In this document: positions 30,102 to 36,433 of the stretch, piece after piece
Position numbering within the stretch: the first letter of the stretch is position 1
Layout: each line of letters opens with the position of its first letter
Origin: Patescibacteria group bacterium
Lineage (GTDB): Bacteria > Patescibacteriota > Patescibacteriia > 2-12-FULL-60-25
Reading direction: 5' to 3'
Assembly: GCA_029210915.1 (NCBI GenBank)
Contig: JARGGJ010000015.1
Location: 1 to 36,433 of the forward strand
DNA length: 36,433 nucleotides
Translations under genes and position numbers: made by a program
Notes under the pieces: generated by a model
What the model saw: only the letters and a program-made list of their open reading frames with translations
The model's database searches: none
Told to the model about the DNA's origin: nothing

Positions 30102-30131
30102 TATTGCAAATAATTTGCAATATGGTATTAT
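30102..30131 (+). promoter_or_regulatory. Zur/Fur-type operator overlapping the promoter
   Basis: A perfect palindrome TTGCAAATAATTTGCAA (30104-30120), extended by TA on each side (30102-30122). The -35-like TTGCAA lies within it, and TGG plus TATTAT (30126-30131) forms an extended -10, six bases before ATG 30138. Binding here would block transcription of the Fur-ZIP pair, so autoregulation is likely. Confidence 0.7.
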
Positions 30132-30137
30132 GCTTGC

Positions 30138-30509
30138 ATGATGATTAAAAAATTAAAGCAAGCCGGTTTTAAGATTACAAAACCTCGCAAGGCTGTGATT
30201 GATGCTTTGCAGAGTTGTCATGAGCCAAAATCGGCGCAAGAATTGCATCAGAATATTAAAGATGTTGACTTAGTATCAGTTTATCGTACTCTGGAGATAT
30301 TGGAAGAGATTGGGGCAGTTTGGCGTGAAGATTTGCAGGGTATGAGTAAGTATTATTTTGCGCAGGATTCACATCATCACATAGTATGCAGAAAATGCGG
30401 TAAAATTGAGTGTTTGCCTTGCACTCACACATTTGAAGTTGTTAAAGGTTTTAAAAAAATAAAACATCAATTAACTTTAGAGGGAACATGTTTAGTTTGT
30501 TTAAAATAA
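30138..30509 (+). CDS. Fur-family metalloregulator (Zur-like)
   Basis: A 123-residue transcription factor. The winged-helix DNA-binding part reads FKITKPRKAVIDALQSC (11-27) and DLVSVYRTLEILEEIGAV (44-61), followed by the metal-binding domain HHHIVCRKCGKIECLPC. Two CxxC pairs (C84/C87 and C118/C121) form the structural zinc site, and H79-H81 are candidates for the sensory site. It is short for the family (usually 130-160 residues). Zinc is the likely signal because the next gene is a ZIP transporter and a palindromic site covers the promoter, but iron or manganese is not excluded. Confidence 0.9.
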   Translation: MMIKKLKQAGFKITKPRKAVIDALQSCHEPKSAQELHQNIKDVDLVSVYRTLEILEEIGAVWREDLQGMSKYYFAQDSHHHIVCRKCGKIECLPCTHTFEVVKGFKKIKHQLTLEGTCLVCLK

Positions 30510-30510
30510 T

Positions 30511-31299
30511 ATGACACTTATTTATATCATCCTCGCTACTCTTGCGGTCAGCCTTATCTCTTTTGTTGGAGTATTGGGTTTAGCCTTATCAAAAAAGAAA
30601 CTGGACAATGTATTATTGGTTTTAGTGGCGTTAGCGGGAGGTAGTTTGTTGGGAGGGGCTTTTTTGCACCTAATACCCGAGGCCATCCATGAGATTGGAC
30701 ACGATCATGAGCAGCTGCAAATGATTTTTATTTTTGTGATTTTGGGTTTTTTATTATTTTTGCTCATCGAGCAAGGCCTGCATTGGCATCATTGCCATAC
30801 GGGGGAGCATGGAGGCAAAGCTTGTGCAGATCATTCGCACAAAAAACCGATGTCCAAATTGATTTTAATTGGTGATGGTGTACATAATTTGATTGACGGT
30901 TTAATTATTGCCGCATCGTTTATGGTTAACCCTTTGGTTGGATTAGTAACCACTATTGCTGTTGCCCTGCATGAGATACCGCAAGAAATTGGGGATTTTG
31001 GGGTTTTGGTTTATGGTGGTTACAATAAAACCAAAGCATTACTTTTTAATTTTTTATCAGGTTTAACCGCGGTGTTTGGTGGTCTGATTGGTTATTATTT
31101 TGCTGAGGCGAGTGGCGGAGTTGTTTTGTATCTTTTGCCGATTGCGGCCGGTGGTTTTATCTATATTGCGGCATCCGACCTTGTTCCGGAGATTAAGCAT
31201 GGTGAAAGGGCGAGCAGGCTGGCGCTTAATTTTTCCGTATTTGTGGCAGGGATTTTGCTTATGCTTTTAATGAAGTACTTACCGTTTGCCAGCCATTAA
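30511..31299 (+). CDS. ZIP family metal transporter
   Basis: A 262-residue membrane transporter for import of zinc or similar divalent metals. HLIPEAIHEIGHDH (53-66) is in the N-terminal half and a His-rich cytoplasmic loop (residues 91-110: HWHHCHTGEHGG..HSH) follows. GDGVHNLIDG (121-130) contains the conserved HNxxDG metal site, and HEIPQEIGDF (154-163) the second. About eight hydrophobic helices are visible. It starts one base after the Fur-family stop codon, so the two genes form one operon. Confidence 0.93.
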   Translation: MTLIYIILATLAVSLISFVGVLGLALSKKKLDNVLLVLVALAGGSLLGGAFLHLIPEAIHEIGHDHEQLQMIFIFVILGFLLFLLIEQGLHWHHCHTGEHGGKACADHSHKKPMSKLILIGDGVHNLIDGLIIAASFMVNPLVGLVTTIAVALHEIPQEIGDFGVLVYGGYNKTKALLFNFLSGLTAVFGGLIGYYFAEASGGVVLYLLPIAAGGFIYIAASDLVPEIKHGERASRLALNFSVFVAGILLMLLMKYLPFASH

Positions 31300-31342
31300 T
31301 GTTTCTAAATCTCTCTAAAAATGCGACTTGAAACGATGAACA

Positions 31343-31351
31343 TGTTATAAT
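31343..31351 (+). promoter_or_regulatory. Extended -10 of the surface-module gene
   Basis: TGT followed by consensus TATAAT (31346-31351), eight bases before ATG 31360; leaderless transcript predicted. Confidence 0.6.
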
Positions 31352-31359
31352 GTCCGCAT

Positions 31360-32511
31360 ATGCGTTATTTAATATCAACTCTAATCGTTCTTGCCGTAAC
31401 GATTACCATTTTTGCACAAGGTGCAAATGCCAAAACCATTGATTCGGGCGAGCTTATTAAAGCATCCAGCCCCGCGGTTTACTATTACTTTGACGGAAAG
31501 CGGTATGTTTTTCCTAACGAGGATGTTTATTTTTCTTGGTACGACAATTTTGATGATGTAAATATTGTATCAGACGCAACTTTGGCATCGGTGCCTCTTG
31601 GCGGGAATGTTACTTATCGCCCCGGGACAAAATTGGTTAAGATTGTATCAGATCCAAAGGTTTATATGATTGCGGAAAATAATGTTTTGAGTTGGATAAC
31701 ATCCGAGGCTGATGCGGTAACTTTATATGGAACGGATTGGTCCGGCGAGGTTAGGGATGTTTCGGATGCTTTGTTTTTGGATTATAAAATGGGAGATGCG
31801 ATGACCGATTTAAGTAATATTAACGAAGATTGGAAAAGTTTAATTAAATATTCATATCCGTTTTACGCATCTGTTCAAAAAGCGATTATTGCCGAGATGT
31901 CAATCGGAGATATCGATGATTTTTTGCATCCGTCCGGTATGGTGTTAATCGATACAGATGAGTATGGCTATTCGGCCACTACCACTGCCGGTTTGGATGA
32001 GTTATACGTTTTCTTTATGAACAATTCCGCGGGATGGACTGTACAGTTAGATTATTTTCATGGATATTCATCAGGTACAGCCAGATTATTAAATTTCTCC
32101 AAAGCCGTTGGTGATACTTTCGCTCATAGATCAATAGTAATTTCCAGTGAGGACGCCGAAGGTTCCGCAAGAGAGATCTTGTTTCATGAGATAACTTTTC
32201 CAAAGGGCTATTTAAGTTATCCGGGTGCGGTTACAATTAATTATGTGAAAGGAGATTATGATGTAGAGCAAGCTTTGGTTACCAGCGCATCAAGCGAGGA
32301 AGTTGAGAATTGGTATAATTCCGTAGGTGCGACTTTGGGTTGGAATAAGGCGGAGCCTATAATGGATACGGAAGATGGTTTTATTTATAATCGAATGGAG
32401 AACCCGGGCTTAAATTATTCTTTGCAACAAGTTTTAATTGATGGTTCACAGATGCCGGAGTTTGTGGGATTGGTTTTAATTGGCACAGAACTGAATAAGA
32501 CAATCAAGTAG
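31360..32511 (+). CDS. Secreted protein with CPR-type surface module, paralogue of the clostripain-like protein
   Basis: A 383-residue protein. The signal peptide (residues 1-24, ending at ANAKT) leads into the same module seen at 21864: SGELIKASSPAVYYYFDGKRYVFPNE and SVPLGGNVTYRPGTKLVKIVSDPKVYMI. From about 150 the protein differs: FHGYSSGTARLLNF and GFIYNRMENPGLNY show no known motif, and the protease His/Cys are absent. The shared part is thus a mobile module joined to different C-termini. It is probably exported and surface-exposed; its function is unknown. Confidence 0.7.
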   Translation: MRYLISTLIVLAVTITIFAQGANAKTIDSGELIKASSPAVYYYFDGKRYVFPNEDVYFSWYDNFDDVNIVSDATLASVPLGGNVTYRPGTKLVKIVSDPKVYMIAENNVLSWITSEADAVTLYGTDWSGEVRDVSDALFLDYKMGDAMTDLSNINEDWKSLIKYSYPFYASVQKAIIAEMSIGDIDDFLHPSGMVLIDTDEYGYSATTTAGLDELYVFFMNNSAGWTVQLDYFHGYSSGTARLLNFSKAVGDTFAHRSIVISSEDAEGSAREILFHEITFPKGYLSYPGAVTINYVKGDYDVEQALVTSASSEEVENWYNSVGATLGWNKAEPIMDTEDGFIYNRMENPGLNYSLQQVLIDGSQMPEFVGLVLIGTELNKTIK

Positions 32512-32515
32512 TTAC

Positions 32516-32602
32516 AAGTTTATAAAGTTCATAAAGTTTGTAAAGTTTGTAAAGTTGGTAGGAAGCGACTTTATGAACTTTATGAGCTTTTTACTTTATG
32601 AA
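32516..32602. repeat. GTTTATAAAG word repeats in inverted arms, second locus
   Basis: The left arm carries GTTTATAAAGTTCATAAAG and TTTGTAAAG words; the right arm carries ACTTTATGAACTTTATGAGC words in the complementary orientation. It is related to 7588-7673 and lies between the surface protein gene and the helicase promoter. Confidence 0.7.
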
Positions 32603-32611
32603 CTCAAAAAG

Positions 32612-32640
32612 GTGACATTTTGGCTTATTTAAGCTACACT
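32612..32640 (+). promoter_or_regulatory. Helicase promoter with conserved spacer
   Basis: GTGACA (32612-32617), 17 bp (TTTTGGCTTATTTAAGC), TACACT (32635-32640), eight bases before ATG 32649. The spacer shares its first ten bases with those at 16976 and 34021. Confidence 0.7.
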
Positions 32641-32648
32641 GGGTTCAT

Positions 32649-33878
32649 ATGAAAAACATAACACCGTTAGAACCGGGATTTTATGGAATGGGTATTGCTC
32701 CAAGGATGCTCGATATTTTGTGGAATCTCAAATTTAAAGCGCCAACTCCAATTCAACAAAAGGCAATTCCTATCGCTGTAGAGGGAAAAGATGTAATTGG
32801 CATCGCACAAACGGGAACCGGTAAAACACTGGCTTTTTGCATTCCCATGATTCAACGCTTATCGCAGACCAAGGGTCGTGGTTTGGTTGTTTTGCCTACA
32901 CGCGAACTGGCAATACAGGCAGAAGAAGTCTTTAAGGCGGTTGGTAAATCGATTGGGCTTAGGACGGCTTTGCTTATAGGGGGCGCATCGATGAATAATC
33001 AGCTTAAAGATCTTAAAAAAAATCCGCATGTTTTGATTGTGACCCCGGGGCGATTGATTGATCACTTGCAACAAAGAAAGGTAGATTTACGTGACATTAA
33101 GGTTTTGGTGCTCGACGAAGCGGATAGAATGTTAGATATGGGTTTTGCTCCGCAAATAAATCAGATTTTAAAGACCGTTCCAAGCGATAGACAAACTCTT
33201 TTGTTCTCTGCGACTATGCCTCCGGATATTATGAAGATTGCGAGTAAGTATATGGAGTTGCCAATTTCGATCGAGATCGCTCCGTCAGGTACAACGGCCG
33301 AACGTGTTTCGCAAGAGCTTTTTGTGGTTAATCGCGAGGATAAGTTGAAATTATTACAAAGGATATTGGAAGATTTTAGAGGATCGGTTTTAGTGTTTAG
33401 CAGGACCAAACACGGAGCCAGCAAGATAACGAGGACATTGAAGAAAATCGGACATACTGCGGCAGAGATTCACTCGGATAGATCACTTTCGCAGAGGCGG
33501 GAAGCTTTGGATGGCTTTAAGAGTGGAAAATATCGAGTGCTAGTTGCGACAGATATCGCTGCGCGTGGATTGGATGTTAAGGGAATCGAACTGGTTGTGA
33601 ATTACGATTTGCCGGAACATGCAGAGGATTATGTTCATCGGATTGGCAGAACCGGTAGAGCCGGGGAAGAGGGAAGAGCGATCTCTATCGCATCACCGGA
33701 TCAAAAGAAAGAAGTTGATGCTATCGAGAGATTCACAAGATCGTATTTGCCTGTTTCCACCGTACCGGATTTACCTGTTACACAAATAGCCGGGCAAGAT
33801 CGACCTTCATCGGGGAGAAGGCCGGGTAGGAGAGCTGCGGGGCGTGGGGCTGCAAGGCCGGGGAGACGCAGGCGGTAG
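32649..33878 (+). CDS. DEAD-box RNA helicase (RhlE-like)
   Basis: A 409-residue ATP-dependent RNA helicase. The motifs appear in order: Q-motif FKAPTPIQQKAIPI (29-42), motif I AQTGTGKT (53-60), PTRELA (83-88), TPGR (132-135), DEAD (156-159), SAT (187-189), and HRIGRTGRAG in the C-terminal domain. The last 30 residues are rich in Arg, Gly and Pro (RPGRRAAGRGAARPGRRRR), an RNA-binding tail. It probably works on ribosome assembly or RNA decay, and in small CPR genomes it may be the main helicase of this kind. Confidence 0.93.
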   Translation: MKNITPLEPGFYGMGIAPRMLDILWNLKFKAPTPIQQKAIPIAVEGKDVIGIAQTGTGKTLAFCIPMIQRLSQTKGRGLVVLPTRELAIQAEEVFKAVGKSIGLRTALLIGGASMNNQLKDLKKNPHVLIVTPGRLIDHLQQRKVDLRDIKVLVLDEADRMLDMGFAPQINQILKTVPSDRQTLLFSATMPPDIMKIASKYMELPISIEIAPSGTTAERVSQELFVVNREDKLKLLQRILEDFRGSVLVFSRTKHGASKITRTLKKIGHTAAEIHSDRSLSQRREALDGFKSGKYRVLVATDIAARGLDVKGIELVVNYDLPEHAEDYVHRIGRTGRAGEEGRAISIASPDQKKEVDAIERFTRSYLPVSTVPDLPVTQIAGQDRPSSGRRPGRRAAGRGAARPGRRRR

Positions 33879-33893
33879 AATATTAAAATAACG

Positions 33894-33948
33894 ACCCACT
33901 ACGCTCTACGAGCTTCGAGGGTCAAGAATAATAAATAACAAAGAATAA
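33894..33948. repeat. CCCACTACGCT...GAGGGTCAAG dispersed repeat, copy C
   Basis: Nearly identical to the copy at 9342-9396, including the AATAATAAATAACAAA tail. It lies right after the helicase stop codon. Confidence 0.75.
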
Positions 33949-33962
33949 AGAAATTACAGAGG

Positions 33963-33983
33963 CGTCTTATTGGGGCGTCTTTC
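33963..33983 (+). terminator. Possible terminator after the helicase
   Basis: GGCGTC occurs twice and can pair with itself through G-U pairs, followed by TTTC. The stem is weak, so the call is tentative. Confidence 0.4.
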
Positions 33984-34014
33984 AAATTTAAAACCGCCCG
34001 AGTTAAGAAAGATG

Positions 34015-34098
34015 GTGATATTTTGGCTTAAATTAGTTAAAAACAATAATATAATTTTTTAACAGTGTAAGTGATTAATCAGGTAGATGTGGTATAAT
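34015..34098 (+). promoter_or_regulatory. Tandem promoters of the CAP-domain gene
   Basis: The first has GTGATA (34015-34020), 17 bp starting with TTTTGGCTTA, and TAAAAA (34038-34043), giving a long leader. The second is an extended -10, TGG plus consensus TATAAT (34093-34098), 12 bases before ATG 34111. Either may be used. Confidence 0.5.
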
Positions 34099-34110
34099 GG
34101 TTTTAATAAT

Positions 34111-35469
34111 ATGCCTCCAAAGAAAAGGGCAAAAAAAAATATAAAAAAACAACATGTAGCAGTGAGGGCAACTAAGGCTGTACACCGGCATTTTTGGGAT
34201 CATTTTGTACCGCATGAGGGGAATGGTCATGTACCGCATGTTTTAAAGCATCGAACTCTTTTTGGTTATAGTGTGATTATTTTATTGTTGAAAGTATTGG
34301 TTGTGGTAACGCCTATAATGTTACCCTCGGCGAGTTTGTACTCGAGCGCCATTACCGCTTCAAATGTAATTTTGTTAACCAATCAAACCAGAGCCAACAT
34401 TGGGCTTTCGGGTTTAGTGCAAAATTCAAAATTGATGGCAGCGGCTCAGGCAAAAGCCATGGACATGTTAAAAAATCAGTATTTTGCGCATAACAGCCCG
34501 GATGGTTTATCACCTTGGTATTTTATTAAAAGTCAGGGGTATGCGTATGAAAGAGCCGGCGAGAATTTGGCGGTGCATTATACATCCGCAGAAGGGGTTC
34601 ACGAGGGTTGGCTGGCGAGCCCGGCTCATCGGGCGAATATAGTAAAAGAAGAGTTTACGGAAATAGGAGTTGGTGTTGTGAATGGGGATTTTGAAGGTTT
34701 TCCATCTACAATTGTAGTGCAATTTTTTGGCAGGCCAAAAGGAATTGTTGAACCGGTACCGGAAGCTGTTGTGGAGCCGTTGCCAGAGGTAAAAACAGAA
34801 CAGGTTGTAAAGGCGGAAACGGTTGTTGAAGAAATAAAGCCAGAGGAAAAGATGGAATTGCCGTCGGTAAAATCAGAAGCGGTTGCTCCTGCTGTTACAG
34901 TTGATTTATCCAATGATGTTGATTCCGATAAATCAGAAGTTGTGGTGCCAAAAACACCTCAGGTTGTTGATACATCAAAATTGGTTGTGGTGCCAACAGA
35001 GAAAGAAGGGGTTTATGAAGTTAAGGTTTCTGCTAATCAAGCTGAATCAGTTGTTGTGCAGATGGGATCTGAGTGGGTGGATTTGGATTTGGATGAAGAT
35101 GAGGAATTGTGGAAGGGCGAGGTTGCCGGGATGGCATCTTATAATAAAAATGGAGAATCCATGCAGATAATTACAAAAGATGAAAATGGCGAGGTTTCCG
35201 CTCAAACAGCCGCAATTATAGCACCGGATTTGTCTACGCAAGACTTTTTTGTTTTTAGTGAAGCTAAAAATAAGGCAATCAAGATATTTGGTTTTATAAC
35301 TTTGGATAATTTGGATGATAAGGTTAAGAAGTTTTATGTTTACATGATGATTTTCTTGGCTTCGGCAATTATCCTTAAGGTTTTAATAAAGATTCGTGTT
35401 CAAAAATATTCCAATATTGCGCATGCTTGTTTTGTGATTGGTTTTGCGATGGTGATGTTTTTGATGTAA
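34111..35469 (+). CDS. CAP-domain (SCP/YkwD-like) membrane protein
   Basis: A 452-residue protein. A basic N-terminus and a membrane helix (about residues 50-75) precede a CAP domain (about 82-205): ILLTNQTRANIGLSGLVQNSKLMAAAQAKAMDML, FAHNSPDGLSPW, RAGENLAVHY and GWLASPAHRANIVKEEFTEIGVG are the usual CAP motifs, with the conserved histidines and glutamates. A low-complexity region rich in V, E and P follows (about 210-300), then a small beta region (VYEVKVSANQAESVVVQMG) and two C-terminal helices (residues 404-450). It is an envelope protein. The natural ligand of bacterial CAP domains is unknown. The upstream frame from 34087 would overlap the -10, so ATG 34111 is used. Confidence 0.85.
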   Translation: MPPKKRAKKNIKKQHVAVRATKAVHRHFWDHFVPHEGNGHVPHVLKHRTLFGYSVIILLLKVLVVVTPIMLPSASLYSSAITASNVILLTNQTRANIGLSGLVQNSKLMAAAQAKAMDMLKNQYFAHNSPDGLSPWYFIKSQGYAYERAGENLAVHYTSAEGVHEGWLASPAHRANIVKEEFTEIGVGVVNGDFEGFPSTIVVQFFGRPKGIVEPVPEAVVEPLPEVKTEQVVKAETVVEEIKPEEKMELPSVKSEAVAPAVTVDLSNDVDSDKSEVVVPKTPQVVDTSKLVVVPTEKEGVYEVKVSANQAESVVVQMGSEWVDLDLDEDEELWKGEVAGMASYNKNGESMQIITKDENGEVSAQTAAIIAPDLSTQDFFVFSEAKNKAIKIFGFITLDNLDDKVKKFYVYMMIFLASAIILKVLIKIRVQKYSNIAHACFVIGFAMVMFLM

Positions 35470-35470
35470 C

Positions 35471-35536
35471 GTCGAACGTCGAATGTTTAAAGTCGAATTT
35501 AAAGTCATAACGTCATAACGTCTTAAAGTTATAACG
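35471..35536. repeat. GTCGAA/GTCATAACGTC word repeats, second locus
   Basis: CGTCGAACGTCGAATG, TTTAAAGTCGAATTTAAAG and TCATAACGTCATAACGTCTT words in the same orientation. They belong to the family at 13854-13934. The gap from 35470 to 35640 holds nothing else recognisable. Confidence 0.65.
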
Positions 35537-35640
35537 TGCGAACCTACAGTAGCTTTAGCGAGGGAGAGTAAAAAGTCGTATGTTGAAGATTGGTTCAGTA
35601 ATGTATTGACAGAAAGATTGAATTTTATTAGATTTTAGCA

Positions 35641-36351
35641 ATGATTGTAACAGCGATTAAGACACCGATTTTTAAAGAAGGGCAAGATTTGCCTGTATTT
35701 TTATTTAAAAATTTGCCTAAAATAAAAGATGGAGATGTGGTGGTGGTGACATCGAAGATTGTTGCACTAGCTGAGGGAAGAGTGGCTGAAAAGGTTGATG
35801 ATAAAACTAGGGAAAAATTGATTAAAGCAGAGAGCCAGTATGCAATGAAAACAAAATATGGATGGCTCGCTATACGCGATAATATGGTTATGGCAGGAGC
35901 GGGAGTTGATGAGTCTAACGCGAATGGAAAGATAATTTTATTACCAAAAGATAGCTTTAAAACAGCATCCACGATTCGCAAAGCACTTTTACGCAAGTTT
36001 GGTCTTAAGAAACTGGGGGTATTGATTACAGATTCGAGGATGTTACCGCTCAGATCGGGGACTACGGGTGTTGCTATGGGTTATGCGGGTATCAAGGGGC
36101 AAAAAGACTATCGTGGATTAAAGGATATATTTGGGAGAGTGAATAAAGTTTCCAGGGTTTCCGTGGTAGACAGTTTGGCTGCGGCTGCTGTTGTAGTGAT
36201 GGGTGAGAGTGCGGAACGATCGCCTATTGCAGTTATATCCGGTGCGCCCGTTGAATTTGCAGAGCGGGTAAATCGCCATGCGCTTGATATTGATATAAAG
36301 GAAGATCTTTATCAGCCGTTGTTTGAGAGAATAAAGAGGATTAAGTACTAA
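35641..36351 (+). CDS. CofE-like gamma-glutamyl ligase (F420/folate-type)
   Basis: A 236-residue protein of the coenzyme F420-0:L-glutamate ligase (CofE/FbiB N-terminal) family. The N-terminal DGDVVVVTSKIVALAEGR (about residues 30-47) matches the family, with GWLAIRDNMVMAGAGVDESNANGKIILLPKDSF and VLITDSRMLPLRSGTTGVAMGYAGIKG following. No other F420 gene is near, so the substrate is uncertain; CPR homologues have been annotated as putative folate gamma-glutamate ligases. The start is ATG 35641, consistent with the family's short N-terminus. Confidence 0.8.
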   Translation: MIVTAIKTPIFKEGQDLPVFLFKNLPKIKDGDVVVVTSKIVALAEGRVAEKVDDKTREKLIKAESQYAMKTKYGWLAIRDNMVMAGAGVDESNANGKIILLPKDSFKTASTIRKALLRKFGLKKLGVLITDSRMLPLRSGTTGVAMGYAGIKGQKDYRGLKDIFGRVNKVSRVSVVDSLAAAAVVVMGESAERSPIAVISGAPVEFAERVNRHALDIDIKEDLYQPLFERIKRIKY

Positions 36352-36385
36352 TCTAAATAATAAGGCTCTAGACTAGCAAACTCTA

Positions 36386-36394
36386 TGCTAAAAT
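36386..36394 (+). promoter_or_regulatory. Extended -10 of the last gene
   Basis: TGC followed by TAAAAT (36389-36394), six bases before ATG 36401; leaderless transcript predicted. Confidence 0.5.
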
Positions 36395-36400
36395 AGAGAT

Positions 36401-36433
36401 ATGCTCGTCAACAAAGCTAAAATATCAGACTAC
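36401..36433 (+). CDS. Start of a gene cut by the window end
   Basis: ATG 36401 opens a frame that runs to the window edge (MLVNKAKISDY). Only 11 codons are visible, so no function can be given. The support is the extended -10 at the leaderless spacing seen for other genes in this window. Confidence 0.45.
   Translation, partial: MLVNKAKISDY

Noticed and set aside
35641-36351. F420 biosynthesis locus
   Set aside because: Only the ligase-like gene is present; the neighbours are a CAP protein and an unknown gene.
1-36433. Alternative genetic code (TGA as glycine)
   Set aside because: TGA ends several well-recognised genes at family-typical positions, for example at 761-763.

Overview
The window looks like a chromosomal segment of a Patescibacteria (Candidate Phyla Radiation, CPR) bacterium, probably a Magasanikbacteria/Uhrbacteria-like lineage; this placement comes from remembered family content and was not tested by a search. 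Supporting signs are: two secreted proteins sharing an N-terminal module (core KRYVFPNE and GGNVTYRPG) that I associate with CPR genomes; compact single-gene transcription units; many small unassigned membrane proteins; AT-rich intergenic regions full of short word-like repeats; and ordinary use of TGA as a stop, which excludes the Gracilibacteria-type code. No phage, plasmid, CRISPR array or rRNA operon is visible.

Layout. 1-1.5 kb: the end of a U32-family protein, a possible structured RNA, and a receiver-like protein. 1.5-7.6 kb: a membrane-anchored methyltransferase, a four-helix-bundle (S23/IVS-type) protein, a Cys-rich secreted protein, RarA, and a class B penicillin-binding protein. 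7.6-10.2 kb: a repeat-rich gap, MurF, tRNA-Glu(CTC), a 130-bp direct repeat, and a GIY-YIG protein. 10.2-14.2 kb: envelope proteins (polymer-forming, CarboxypepD_reg-like, prohibitin/SPFH). 14.2-21.2 kb: a GT-B glycosyltransferase, a possible PD-(D/E)XK protein, a Shine-Dalgarno-bearing orphan, the CCA-adding enzyme, cyclopropane fatty acid synthase, and another orphan. 21.4-21.8 kb: a tRNA-Trp gene with a partial duplicate of itself upstream and a GIY-YIG gene between the two. 21.8-32.5 kb: a surface clostripain-like protease, a TspO-like protein, small membrane proteins, a thioredoxin/ArsP-type permease pair, NUDIX-GrpB, a PAP2 phosphatase, a Fur/Zur-ZIP metal operon, and a paralogous surface protein. 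32.6-36.4 kb: a DEAD-box helicase, a CAP-domain protein, a CofE-like ligase, and the start of another gene.

How it works together. Several genes serve the envelope (MurF, PBP, GT-B, Cfa, PAP2, prohibitin, polymer-forming, CAP and protease proteins). Others serve tRNA and RNA metabolism (CCA enzyme, helicase, the tRNAs, U32). The Fur-family gene and ZIP transporter form a small metal-response unit with a palindrome over the promoter.

Most notable observations: (1) a tRNA-Trp/GIY-YIG unit whose upstream tRNA remnant carries a 24-bp perfect palindrome with a 4-bp TCCA duplication at the anticodon; (2) a second GIY-YIG gene after a tRNA; (3) widespread leaderless promoters, where an extended -10 lies 6-13 nt before the start codon, while three orphan genes instead have longer leaders and Shine-Dalgarno sites; (4) a conserved -35/-10 spacer motif (TTTTGGCTTA) at three or more promoters; (5) several families of word-like repeats in mirrored arrays in intergenic regions.
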